Shown here piece by piece: positions 12,425-24,088 of a stretch of 64,000 nt of DNA. The position numbers and the translations under genes were made by a program. Source of the stretch: Sipunculus nudus (taxonomy: Eukaryota > Annelida > Sipuncula > Golfingiida > Sipunculidae). The number at the start of each line of letters is the position of its first letter. Positions within the stretch are counted from its first letter, which is position 1. The stretch is taken from the NCBI GenBank assembly GCA_026874595.1, contig CM049306.1:44644019-44708018 (forward strand), given 5' to 3'. The notes beneath the pieces are model-generated. The model did not search any database. It was not told the DNA's origin and saw nothing but the letters and a program-made list of their open reading frames with translations.

Positions 12425-12481
12425 TGAACCTCAGGTTCAGTGACGTCACGGTTGTCAAGGAGACACAATGACATGACGTCA
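12425..12481. promoter_or_regulatory. Double CRE with flanking palindrome upstream of the gene, unit 1
   Basis: Two perfect TGACGTCA sites (12441-12448 and 12474-12481) lie just upstream of the minus-strand first exon. An odd palindrome, CTGAACCTCAGGTTCAG, adjoins the first CRE. Between the CREs is GTTGTCAAGGAGAC, a poor match to an RFX X-box. This is a likely core promoter for the gene, bound by CREB/ATF-type factors if the family rule holds. Confidence 0.55.
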
Positions 12482-12594
12482 TCAACCTGACTGCAGTAAA
12501 GGCTGGAGCGTATGGCCTCCCCTATTCACTCAAAACATTGTTCAAAGCATAGATCTACCTAAACAATTTAACTTTTTGCCTAGGATATACCATA

Positions 12595-12650
<56 letters not shown>

Positions 12651-12752
12651 TAGGCCTATATAGGCCTATATACATGTATTAGCATGACATAAGAAGATCC
12701 TTTCATGACCGTAGTCGAGGGAGCAGGTACATTATTTTGATATAGGCATATA

Positions 12753-12797
<45 letters not shown>

Positions 12798-12816
12798 TAT
12801 ATATATATATATATAT
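12595..12816. repeat. Paired (AT)n tracts, unit 1
   Basis: Two (TA)n microsatellites (about 12595-12650 and 12748-12816), separated by a short stretch with TATAGGCCTATATAGGCC. Confidence 0.9.
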
Positions 12817-12962
12817 TCGCATTTCATGTATTTTCTGTGCGTTACAGCGATGAGCTTATCATAATTTTTGTTTTAAAACTTAATTCCCCTACTAGTTCCA
12901 CCAGCGTCAATTAGGATATAGATATACAGCTTACACGGATACACAACTTGCGGACACACGGG

Positions 12963-12969
12963 TTTTATA
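12963..12969 (-). promoter_or_regulatory. Possible TATA box further upstream, unit 1
   Basis: Minus strand TATAAAA, about 640 bases upstream of the predicted ATG. It is conserved in unit 2 (28923-28929) and unit 3 (54239-54245). It could serve a non-coding first exon. Evidence is the motif and its conservation only. Confidence 0.25.
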
Positions 12970-13183
12970 CCATATAAAGCGCAGTTCCCAGAGTGCCTTG
13001 CGGTAGTAGCAAGGAAACTTAATGTGTATTGGACGGTTTGTTGAAGACTTTATATTTTTATTTACAGACGAAAAGACGTTCCTAGTTCCTCAGGAAATCC
13101 ATTACACTAATTTTGAATGCAATTAAATGATACTTTCGAAAGTATCATCAGGCAGAGACAAAGCCACGTCCAATGTAGGCCTA

Positions 13184-13306
13184 CACTCTAAGAAAGAAAA
13201 AAAGGTTACATGTAGAACCCTAAAGGGTTCTTTAAAGTGGCGCCAGTGAGAAACCCTTAGAGGTTCCAGGTAGAACCCTCTAGTCAGGGTTCTTGACTAT
13301 AGAGTG
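13184..13306. mobile_element. Short palindromic MITE, unit 1
   Basis: A 123-bp element bounded by CACTCTA and its inverse TAGAGTG, with the internal palindrome AGAACCCTAAAGGGTTCT. It has no coding capacity. The AGAACCCTAAAGGGTTCT core looks like a widespread animal MITE type, but I cannot name the family. Confidence 0.6.
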
Positions 13307-13533
13307 ATTAAGAAAATATTTGGATCACCCATGGTTCACTCGAGGCAACCACTGTATACACTATACACATGACGGACCACATGGACCCAGACCACTCGGA
13401 ACTCCTCGGCCGAATTCCTGTTCTCCCGAGACCATCCGAAGGCAAGGCGAGAGGTTTCCAGTTGGACCCCAGAATAACGCCCATTAACCAAACACGTTTA
13501 AACCGGGTAGCACATGGTATTTGTTTGGAATGT

Positions 13534-15430
13534 GGGACGTTTCGGACACGGACATTTCGGTCTAGGACGTTTCGGACTACGACGTTTCTGACAGGCCTTT
13601 TTGCATGGTAGGACGTTTCGGACAGATGTATGCTATTGCCATAAAGTTACTTGTTTACCTAGAAAACTGACAGGTCAGTAAGGGCCCCGCAAAAGATGCA
13701 GTCATTATAAATTGAAGTACTATGAATTTGGTGTACTTTGGTAGCATGGGCTGAAAGAGTGATATTTGAAAATTAAAGAACCTGTAAAGAACAGCTGACA
13801 TGTGTAAACTGGAGGAAAAAAATATGGTAAAGTGAAAATGTTCAAAGCTATCAAAATAATAATTCAAAAGAAAAACATGCATTTTTAGTTTCTGTATTTT
13901 CTGTATTAACTGTGCCAATTATTCTTGGTTGAGGTCTTGGCTGGGCTGTGTCAAATATTTTTCCAGTATTTGTATGTTGAATTGGCCTTATTATATGTGA
14001 GGCTTGAGTCTGTACATGATCCTTGTAGTATTAGAGAGAATCAGCTGTTGGTTAGTAGTGATAAAATGGTCATTCTCTTGAACTGAGATTCAGCTGTTCT
14101 TGGGCTTGGGTCTACATCTGTGCTGTGATGTGTAGAATGGCTACATATGAATATCACTGTAAATTTGTTGATGGTCACTATAATAGGTCCAAATTCCTTG
14201 AGATGTTGGAAGTGGAGATAGATATGTCCAAACATGGTCTAAATGAGAGCCACTGTGGTGCGTTGGGCCAGTGTATCCTTTTCTTGGGAATCTTCAAATT
14301 GTCTGTACAAAATATGCTGTGAAAATGTAATGCCGCTGTACACGAGTGACTCGAAAAAGATTCATCCATTTCTGGCCTGCTGAAGGAGACACCAGCAACT
14401 GAACACCAAACTGTGTATTACTTTTTTTTCCTTCTGACCCAAATATCAATAAGCTTCTCCCTTAGGCCATGGGTGATACATCTTATGTTTGAATCCTATC
14501 CATCATATGTTAGGGGAGTTATTATGCAGAAACGAATTTGATTGTGCATCAAATTCTTTGCGGGTTATTGCATTAACATCATTTGAGAATTATCGCCTCT
14601 GTCAAGGTCATCCATCTTCGAACTTGACCTAGCCCTTCATAACAAACATTACTAGTGCAAGTTCAGTGAGTGTTAGTCAAATTGTTTGCAAGCTATTTGG
14701 TTAACATCATTTTAGCATTATCACCTCTGTGACCTTGAAAATCCATCAAAATCACCCATCTTCAAACATTATGTAGTTCATCCAAAGGTCTATCACTGTC
14801 GTGAGTCTGGGGACCTTATATGAAGTACTTTTTTTATGAGTTATTGTGTTAACAATGTGTGTCCTTTTGCATGCATATTTGCTAAGAGAATGCAACCTTA
14901 CTAGGTGTTCAATAATGGTTTTTACCGCATAACTTACAGTTAAATGACTGACTATGACTATATATCATGCCTCGTTGCTGTTGACATGAGGACCTGTCCT
15001 ACTGTTAAGGTGGAACAAACAATTATGGTTACAATTTTGATTTCTGCCCTGCTGAAAGAGGGACCTAGAATTTAACACCAAACTGTGAAGAACTTTTTTG
15101 ACCTTTGACCTCTGGACCCCAAAATCGATAGGGATCTTCCATAATTGATGGTTAATACATATGTCAGGTTTGAACTCAATCCGTCAATCCTAACTGGAGT
15201 TATCATCCGGAAAAGATTTGTGGCCGGACTGACGGACGGACAGACAGACGGACGAACGGAGAGACGGACGGGCAGACGGACGGACGGACGGACAGACAGA
15301 CATACGGACAGGTCGATTACTATATGGCACCCGCTTTTCAAGCGGGGCCCTAATTATAATTTTAAGCGTGTAAAAAAGTACACTATTCCGAAATGTCTTA
15401 GTCCAAAACGTCCATGTCCCAAACGTCCGT
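13534..15430. mobile_element. GGACGTTTCGG inverted-repeat module, unit 1
   Basis: The word GGACGTTTCGG recurs at 13534-13625 and appears in inverse form (TTCCGAAATGTC, CCAAAACGTCC, CCCAAACGTCC) at 15385-15430. The two clusters face each other, as in a MITE with long, repeated ends. In units 1 and 2 another element (13681-15351 here) lies between them. In unit 3 the two clusters are only about 65 bases apart. Confidence 0.5.
13681..15351. mobile_element. Non-autonomous TIR element of 1.67 kb, unit 1
   Basis: It begins AGGGCCCCGC and ends with the exact inverse GCGGGGCCCT. Near the right end is a hairpin, CCCGCTT-TTC-AAGCGGG (15330-15346). Before it comes a GGACGGACAGAC-type run (about 15231-15311) and a stretch typical of dispersed marine invertebrate repeats (TTTGACCTTTGACCTCTGG, CCAAAATCGATAGGG). 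No transposase is present. The short ORFs inside are identical between units 1 and 2 only because the copies are recent. No clean target duplication is visible (left flank TA, right flank AA). Confidence 0.6.
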
Positions 15431-15925
15431 CTACCTTTTATTTATATACATTTTACACCGCCAGTACCCCGTAGTTTATGTAGTTCCCGGGTTTTACGAA
15501 ATTTCTTACAAAAAAGACAATAATATTCTCTTTAATCGTTATATTTGGAATTTATATTGTCATTTCATACCCTATATTTGCTCCATTAACTTAATTATTG
15601 TAATTTACAATACCAATGCGCAACAGTCGATTTCCGCTGATAAACGTGTTAAGTGCACGAGCGTTTCACATATGGATTTCAAAGTTGACTTATATATTGC
15701 CCTAACGCATGAATTCTATTGATTTTGAAGGATAAGGAATGTCAAAAAGGTTACTATTCCATTTAATTAAAAAAGCAGTTTTGATTATCGATAAAAAGAT
15801 AAATGAGCTTATTTTATTTACGGGGGAAATTCTTTTATTTATAATAAAGTACTATCTGAAATTAATATCACGATTCTCGTATATAAAAGAAAATGCAATA
15901 ATGCAAGATGTGCCGCACGTAGGGG

Positions 15926-15994
15926 GTAGGACGTAGCCTAGTGGTTAAGGAGTTCGGTGCTGAAGGTCCCCGGTTCGAACCCGGCCGGTGCCTC
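15926..15994 (+). repeat. tRNA-derived SINE-like head, unit 2
   Basis: Same element as at 153-221, with A box TAGCCTAGTGG at 15934-15944 and intact B box GGTTCGAACCC at 15972-15982. It could be transcribed by RNA polymerase III. The downstream body (to about 16130) shows no recognisable LINE tail. Confidence 0.65.
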
Positions 15995-16414
15995 AATGGG
16001 ATAATGGTAAAATCTGGTTATAGAATTTCAGATAGAGATCCGCTCCTTAATGTTTTGAGGACAAGTTATGATCTCTGGATTATTCCTTACCCCGTGTATA
16101 TAAAACCTGAAACCCAGGAGATTTAATAATAATATGTCATTCTTATCATATGGATACCTTTATATCCTTATTCAATAGACAGTGCCACCAACAGGCCATG
16201 GACCTTTCCTTTAAAGAAAAGAAAGAAGTGCCGCACGTGGAGTACAGCACGCGAAGCGTGACAATGAAATCTATGGGACAACATATATTTATGTTGAACT
16301 TTTGTTGCTGTTGTAAAATACAGTTTAGCGTTTGTCTTTATTGACATTGACAAAAAGACGAATATGGCAATTATATTTAAGTAATATTCTCCTTCTATGT
16401 CTTTCGTATATAAT

Positions 16415-17110
16415 CATTTAAAATGAAATATCACAGAACAAACATATACTATATCCACATTTCACTGACGGACTGCTTCAACCAGTGATGATGATGATAA
16501 CGGCCGTGATTTTGGGAAGAGATTATTATAATGACAATGGGAGTGATGGTGTTGAGATGATGATGGCGGAGAAAATGTTGACAACCGAAGTTATAAAAAA
16601 AAAAAAATGGGAGAGTTAGTGGAAAGATGATGATGGTGATGAATCGATGATTGTGATAGCCGTGAAGCCGATAATGACTTTACAGGAATTATAATAAGGA
16701 CAATGGGAGTGATAGTGGTGAGATAATGATTATGATTATTTATGACGGCCTTGAAGTCAATGTTACATATAGAAATTAGAATACCGAAAATGGTAGTGAC
16801 CGTGATAAGATGTAGCTTTATATTCTGTTAAGCGGTGATGACGAAGTTGGTAGTGATGAGGTTAAGGTTTAAAAACTTAATAAAAAAATAAACTATTATA
16901 AACTATAATAACTAATGGTGATGGTACCATGAAGCGAGGAGTTGCGACGGCTATGATATTGATCAAAGTGCCAGGAATGGATATGGGATTATGATGCTGG
17001 TGATTACGAATCTTGTAATGATGTTTAGGTCACTGATGGCCTAATAATAATAAACAAAGATGATGGCTGTTGGGCAATATTGATACTGATGATAACAATG
17101 AAAATGATGA
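16415..17110. repeat. GATGAT-rich degenerate repeat, unit 2
   Basis: Counterpart of 640-1340, with small indels, for example loss of about 10 bases after AACGGCCGTGA. Confidence 0.6.
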
Positions 17111-17181
17111 TGAAGCAATAACAAATTCCTACACAGGATAAACCTCTACCACTCACACTTGTGTTAAGGGCTTGTGACCTT

Positions 17182-17199
17182 CAGATACCGCGATATCTG
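17182..17199. other. Palindrome with one mismatch, unit 2
   Basis: Same site as at 1405, with CCGCGATATC in place of CCGCGGTATC, which breaks one base pair of the symmetry. Confidence 0.65.
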
Positions 17200-17249
17200 G
17201 CGTGTTTACTAGGGGGTTATCCTTTTTATGGACGAGATAAAACGGTACA

Positions 17250-20200
17250 TTTATATGAGTCTGGTTTGTAAACCTGTGCCCTTCTCAGTTTTCAATCTGA
17301 CTAATACGACTGTTTAACCTCGGCCTAAACTCGACAGAAATTTTTATTGAGACGGGTCTTTCAAACCTCCCCTTTCTACAATTCTTAATTTGACTGAGGC
17401 GGGTTTCATCTCGTGTGTATATTTGATCGAGACGGTCTTTAAACCTACGCCTTCTCAATCTTTCATTTGACCGAGGCGGCTGTTTATCCTGAGCCCCATC
17501 TTGTGTATATTTGATTGAGACGGGTCTTTAACCTACGCCCTTCTCAATCTTTATGTGTCTGAGGCTGTTTACCCTTTGCCTCATTTCGTCCGAATATTTG
17601 AGACGGGTTTTTAACCTACGCCCTTCTCAATCTTTAGTTTGACCGAGGCGGATATTTATCCTTGGCCTCATCTCGTGTAAATGTTTGAGACGGGTCTTGA
17701 AACCTAAGCCCTTCTCAATCTTAAATTTGACTGAGGCGGCTGTTTAACCAGGGCCTCATCTTGTGTATATTTGATTGAGACGGGTCTTTAACCTATGCCC
17801 TTCTCCATCTTTCATTTGACCGAGGCGGCTGTTTATCCTGAGCCTCATCTTGTGTATATTTGATTGAGACGGGTCTTTCACCTACGCCCTTCTCTATCTT
17901 TGATTTGTCTGTGGCTGTTAACCCTTTTCCTCATTTCGTCCGAATATTTGAGACGGGTTTTTAACCTACGCCCTTCTCAATCTTTAGTTTGACCGAGACG
18001 GATATTTATCCTTGGCCTCATCTCGTGTAAATGTTTGAACGGGTCTTTAAAACTACGCCCTTCACAATCTTTAACTTGACTGAGGCGGCTGTTTAACCTG
18101 GGCCTCATCTCGTCCGAATATTTGATTGAGACGGGTCAATAAACCTACGCCCTTCTAAATCTTTAATTTGACTGAGGCAGCTGTTTATTCTTGGGCTCAT
18201 CTCGTGTAAATGTTTGAGACGGGTCTTTAAACCAACGCCCTTCTTAATCTTTAATTTGACTGAGGCTGTTAATCCTTGGCCTCATCTCGTGTAAATATTT
18301 GAGACGGGTCTTTTAAACCTCCCCCTTCTCAATTCCTAATTTGACTCAGACGGGTTTCATCTCGTGTGTATATTTGATCGAGACGGGTCTTTAAACCTAC
18401 GCCTTCTCAATCTTTCATTTGACCGAGGCGGCTGTTTATCCTGAGCCCCATCTTGCGTATATTTGATTGAGACGGGTCTTAAACCTACGCCCTTCTCAAT
18501 CTTTATGTGTCTGAGGCTGTTTACCCTTTGCCTCATTTCGTCCGAATATTTGAGACGGGTTTTTAACCTACGCCCTTCTCAATCTTTAGTTTGACCGAGG
18601 CGGATATTTATCCTTGGCCTCATCTCGTGTAAATGTTTGAGACGGGACTTTAAACCTAAGCCCTTCTCAATCTTAAATTTGACTGAAGCGGCTGTTTAAC
18701 CAGGGCCTCATCTTTTGTATATTTGATTGAGACGGGTCTTTAACCTATGCCCTTCTCAATCTTTCATTTGACCGAGGCGGCTGTTTATCCTGGGCCTCAT
18801 CTTGTGTATATTTGATTGAGACGGGTCTTTCACCTACGCCCTTCTCTATCTTTAATTTGTCTGTGGCTGTTTACCCTTAGCCTCATCTCGTGCAAATATT
18901 TGAGACGGGTTTTTACCTACGCCCTTCTCAATCTTTAGTTTGACCGAGGCGGATATTTATCCTTGGCCTCATCTCGTGTAAATGTTTGAACGGGTCTTTA
19001 AACCTACGCCCTTCACAATCTTTAACTTGACTGAGGCGGCTGTTTAACCTGGGCTCATCTCATGTAAATGTTTGAGACGGGTCTTTAAACCAACGCCCTT
19101 CATAATCTTTAAATTTGACTGAGGCTGTTAATCATTGGCCTCATCTCGTGTAAATATTTGAGACGGGTCTTTAAACCTACACCCTTCTCAATCCTTAATT
19201 TGACTGAGGCGGCCTTTAAACCAGGGCTTTTCTCATGTGCATATTTGATTGAGACGGGATTTTAAACCTACGCCTTCTCAAACCTTTATTGGACCGAGGC
19301 GTCTGTTTATCCTTGGCCTCATCTCGTGTAAATATTTGAAACGGGTCGTTAAACCTACGCCTTTTCAGTCCTTTATTGGACCGAGGCGTCTGTTTATCCT
19401 TGGCCTCATCTCGTGTAAATATTTAAGACGGGTCCTTAAACCTACGCCCTTCTCAAATTCTTAATTCTAACGAGGCGGCTGTTCATCCTGAGCCCCTTCT
19501 TGTGTATATTTGATGGAGACGGGTCATTAACCAACGCCCTTTTCAATCTTAAATTTGTCTGAGGCTGTTTACCCTTTGCCTCATCTCGTGTAAATATTTT
19601 AGACGGGTTTTTAACCTACGCCTTTCTCAATCTTTAGTTTGACCGAAGCGGATATTTATCCTTGGCCTCATCTCGTAAAAATGTTTGAGACGGGTATTTA
19701 AACCTACGCCCTTCTCAATCATAAATATGATTGAGGCGGCTGTTTAACCTGGGCCCCATCTTGTGTATATTTGATTGAGACGGGTCTTTAACCTACGCCC
19801 TTCTCAATCTTTCATTTGACCGAGGCCGCTGTTTACCATGAGCCCCATCTTGTGTTTATTTGATTGAGACGGGTCTTTATCCTACACCCTTCTCAATCTT
19901 TAATTTGTCTGAGGCTGTTTACCCTTGGCCTCATCTCGTGGAAATATTTGAGACGGGTGTTTAAACCTACGCCTTCTCAATCCTTTATTGGACCGGGGCG
20001 TCTGTTTATCCTTGGCCTCATCTCGTGTGTATACTTTATTGAGACGGGTCTTTTAAACCTCCCCTCTTCTTAATTCTTAATTTGACCGAGGCGTCTGTTT
20101 ATCCTTGGCCTCATATCGTGTAAATATTTGAGACGGGTCTTTGAACCTACGCCCTTCTCAATTCTTAATTCTAACGAGGCCGCTGTTTAACCTGGTCCTC

Positions 20201-22815
20201 ATCTCGTGTGTATACTTGATTGAGATGGGTCAATAAACCTACGCACTTCTCAATCTTATATTTGACTGGGGCTGTTTATCCTTGGCCTGAGCTCGTGCAA
20301 ATATTTGAGACGGGTCTTTTAAACCTCCCCCTTCTCAATTCTTAATTTGACTGAGGCGGCTGTTAAACCTGGGCCTCATCTCGTGTGTATACTTTATTGA
20401 GACGGGTCTTTTAAACCTCCCCTCTTCTTAATTCTTAATTTGACCGAGGCGTCTGTTTATCCTTGGCCTCATCTCGTGTAAATATTTGAGACGGGTCTTT
20501 GAACCTACGCCCTTATCAATTCTTAATTCTAACGAGGCGGCTGTTTAACCTGGTCCTCATCTCGTGTGTATACTTGATTGAGACGGGTCAATAAACCTAC
20601 GCACTTCTCAATCTTTAATTTGACTGATGCTGCTTATCCATGGCCTCATCTCGTGTAAATATTTGAGACGGGTCTTTGAACCTACGCCCTTCTCAGTTCT
20701 TAATTTGACCGAGGCCGCTGTTCAACCTGGTCCTCATCTCGCGTGTATACTTGATTGAGACGGGTCAATAAACCTACGCCCTTCTCAATCTTTAATTTGA
20801 CTGATGCTGCTTATCCATGGCCTCATCTCGTGTAAATATTTGAGACGGGTCTTTAAACCCACGCCCTTCTCAATCTTTTATTTGACTGATGCTGCTTATC
20901 CATGGCCTCATCTCGTGTAAATATTTGAGACGGGTCTTTAAACCTACGCCCTTCTCAATCTTTTATTTGACTGGGGCTGTTTAACATTGGCCTCATCTCG
21001 TGTAAATTTATGAGACGGGTCTTTTTAACCTCCTCCTTCTCAATTCTTAATTTGACTGAGCCGGCTTTTAAACCAGGAGTCATCTCATGTGTATATTTGA
21101 TTGAGACGGGTCTTTAACCTACGCCCTTCTCAATCTTTATGTGTCTGAGGCTGTTTACCCTTTGCCTCATTTCGTCCGAATATTTGAGACGGTTCTTTTT
21201 AAACCTACGCCCTTCTCAATTCTTAATTCTAACGAGGCTGCTGTTTAACCTGGTCCTCATCTCGTATGTATACTTGATTTTGACGGGTCAATAAACCTAC
21301 GCCCTCCTCAATCTTTAATTTGACTTTCGCTGTTTATCCATGGCCTCATCTCGTGTAAATATTTGAGACGGGTCTTTTAAACTCCCCCCCCCCCCATCTC
21401 AATTCTTAATTTGAACGAGGCGGCTGTTTAACCTGGTCCACATCTCGTGTGTATACTTGATTTTGACGGGTCAGTAAACCTACGCCATCCTCAATCTTTA
21501 ATTTGACTTTCGCTGTTTATCCATGGCCTCATCTCGTGTAAATATTTGAGACGGGTCTTTAAAACCTCCCCCTCCTCAATCTTTTATTTGACCGAGACGG
21601 CTGTTTAACCTGAGCCTCATCTCTTGTACATTTTGAGACGGGACAATAAACCTACGCCCTTCTCAATCTTTAATTTGACTGATGCTGTTTATCCATGGCC
21701 TCATCTCGTGTAAATATTTGAGACTTAAACCTACGCCCTCTCAATCCTTTATTAGACAAGGGCGTCAGTTTATCCTTGGCCTTATCTCGTGTAAATATTT
21801 GAGACGGGTCTTTAAACCTACGCCTTCTCAATCGTTTATTGGACAGAGGCGTCTGTTTATCCATGGCCTCATCTCCTGTAAATATTTGAGACGGGTCTTT
21901 AATCCTACGCCCTTCTCAATCCTTAATTTGACGGAGGCTATTTATCCTTGGCCTCATCTCCTGTAAATGTTTGAGACGAGTCATTAAACCTACGCCCTTC
22001 TCAATTCTTAATATGACTGGGGCTGTTTTTCCTTGGCCTCATTTCGTGTAAATGTTTGAGACGGGTCTTTAAACCTACACCCTTTTCAATCCTTAATTTG
22101 ACTGAAGCGGCTTTTAAACCAGGGCTCATCTCATGTGCATATTTGATTGAGACGGGATTTTAAACCTACGCCTTCTCAAACCTTTATTGGACTGAGGCGG
22201 CTGTTTATCCATGGCCTCATCTCGTGTAAATATTTGAGACGGGTCTTAAAACCTACGCCTTCTCAATTCTTTATTGGACCGAGGCGTCTGTATATCCTTA
22301 GCCTCATCTACTGTTAATATTAGAGACGGGTCTTTAAACCTACGCCCTTCTCAATTTTTAATTCTAACGAGGCCGCTGTTTAACCTGGTCCACATCTCGT
22401 GTGTATACTTGATTGAGATTGGTCAATAAACCTTCGCACTTCTCAATCTTTAATTTGACTGATGCTGTTTATCCATGGCCTCATCTCGTGTAAATATTTG
22501 AGACGGGTCTTTAAACTTACGCCCTTCCCAATTCTTAATTCTAACGAGGCGGCTGTTTAACCTGGTCTTCATATCGTGTGTATACTTTATTGAGACAGGT
22601 CTTATAAACCTCCCCCCTTCTCAATTCTTAATTTGACCGAGGCGGCTATTTAACCTAGTCCTCATCTCATATATATATTTGATTAAGACGGGTTTTTTAA
22701 CCTACGCCCTTCTCAATCCTTTATTGGACTGAGGCTGCTGTTAACCTGAGCCGCATCTCGTCCGAATATTTTTTAGACGAGTCTTTAACCTACGCCCTTC
22801 TCAGTTTTTAATTTG
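17250..22815. repeat. Minisatellite of about 87-bp dimeric monomers, unit 2
   Basis: The same monomers over about 5.6 kb, with a different arrangement of variants from unit 1. It includes a run of 13 C at about 21386-21398. Variants with TAATTCTAACGAGGC and GACTGATGCTG are concentrated toward the right end. Confidence 0.93.
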
Positions 22816-24010
22816 ACTGAGGCGGAGTAAAGGGTCTTTAACTTATGCTTTTATACCTAAGAGTGAGACGTTATCTTAACTACATCTGTTATAAACCAAA
22901 CCCTGGATTAAGCAGGGCCTCTAACCTATTCCCACCTCAACCGATTATTTAACTGAGACATTCTCTCAACAACTTCTGTTCTCAACTAAATACTGGACTA
23001 AGTATAGGGTATTTAACTTATACGCTTATCTGAACCATTTAATGATTGAGAGAAATCTCTTGGATATATCTGATCTAAACTATATAAGAATTGGGTTGAA
23101 TAGGGTCTTCAACTTACGCCTATCGTAACATTTCATTTAACTGAGACATTATCTCAACTACATTTGTTCTCAACTAAACACTGCATTGAGTATAGGATAT
23201 TCAACTTACGCCTATCTCAACTGTTTATTAAATTGAGAGAATTATTTTAGCTGCAACTGTTAAAAAAATAAATACTGGACTGAGCAGGGCCTTCAACGTA
23301 CGCCTATCTCAACTCTTCTTTTAACTGAGACATTCGTTCAACTGCATCTGTTCTCAACTTAACACTGCATTGAGTATAGGATATTTTACTTACGCCTATC
23401 TAAACTGTTTATTAAATTGAGAGAATTATTTTAGCTTCAACTGTAAAAAACTGAATACTGGATTGAGCCGGGCCTTCAACCTACGCCTATCTCTTGTTTA
23501 AACTGAGACATTCGTTCAACTACATCTGTTCTCAACTAAACACTGCACTGAGTATAAGATATTTGACTAACGCCCATCCCAACTGTCAATTAAGTTGAGA
23601 AATTTCTTTTCGCTACATGTGTTATATACTAAATACTAGATTGAACAGAGCCTTTAACCTACGCCAATCTCAACCGTTTTTTAACTGAGACATTCTCTCA
23701 ACAACAACTGTTCTCAACTAAATGATACTGGACTAAGTAGGGTACGTATTGAACTTATGCCCATCTGAACCATTCAATGATTGAGAGAAACCTTTTGCTG
23801 CATCTGTGCAAAACTATATACTGGATTGAGTAGGGTATTTAACTAACGCCTATCTGAACCGTTTATTTAATAAAGATATTTCATTTTGCTACATTTAAAT
23901 TAAATACTAGATTGAGTAGGGCCTATGACCTCCACCCATCTTAACCGTTTATTCAACTTGAATTGTTTGAATTGAATCAGGGAATAAACCTACACTCATC
24001 CTAACTAGAA
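22816..24010. repeat. Decayed flank of the minisatellite, unit 2
   Basis: Counterpart of 6536-8060 but about 0.3 kb shorter, since some of the CTGAGACATTCG repeats are missing. The minus-strand AATAAA candidate is at 23948-23953. Confidence 0.8.
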
Positions 24011-24088
24011 CTTGAAGAAGTTTTTCGTCATGTCTTAGCTAAATAATGTATCTAGTCAATGTTACCATGTTTGCATTGTCTGTCTTAA

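Larger units (their letters stand above)
1..15773. repeat. Macro-repeat unit 1 (about 15.8 kb)
   Basis: The first base of the window matches base 15774 and base 31734, and the order of elements is the same in the next two units, so this is one copy of a head-to-tail tandem macro-repeat. It holds a SINE-like head, a minisatellite, a two-exon minus-strand gene, AT-rich DNA and several MITEs. The window starts inside the array, so more copies may lie to the left. Compared with unit 2 it lacks about 30 bases near 11660 and has a slightly shorter minisatellite. Confidence 0.93.

Noticed and set aside
13369-13611. 80-codon plus-strand frame kept in all units (also 29321-29563 and 54633-54875)
   Set aside because: It runs into the GGACGTTTCGG repeat and lies between MITEs. 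Two other frames are equally open, and no splice or start evidence sets it apart from recent copying of the unit.
14125-14322. 65-codon frame identical in units 1 and 2 (also 30077-30274)
   Set aside because: It lies inside the non-autonomous TIR element. Identity reflects recent duplication, and the overlapping opposite-strand frames are identical too.
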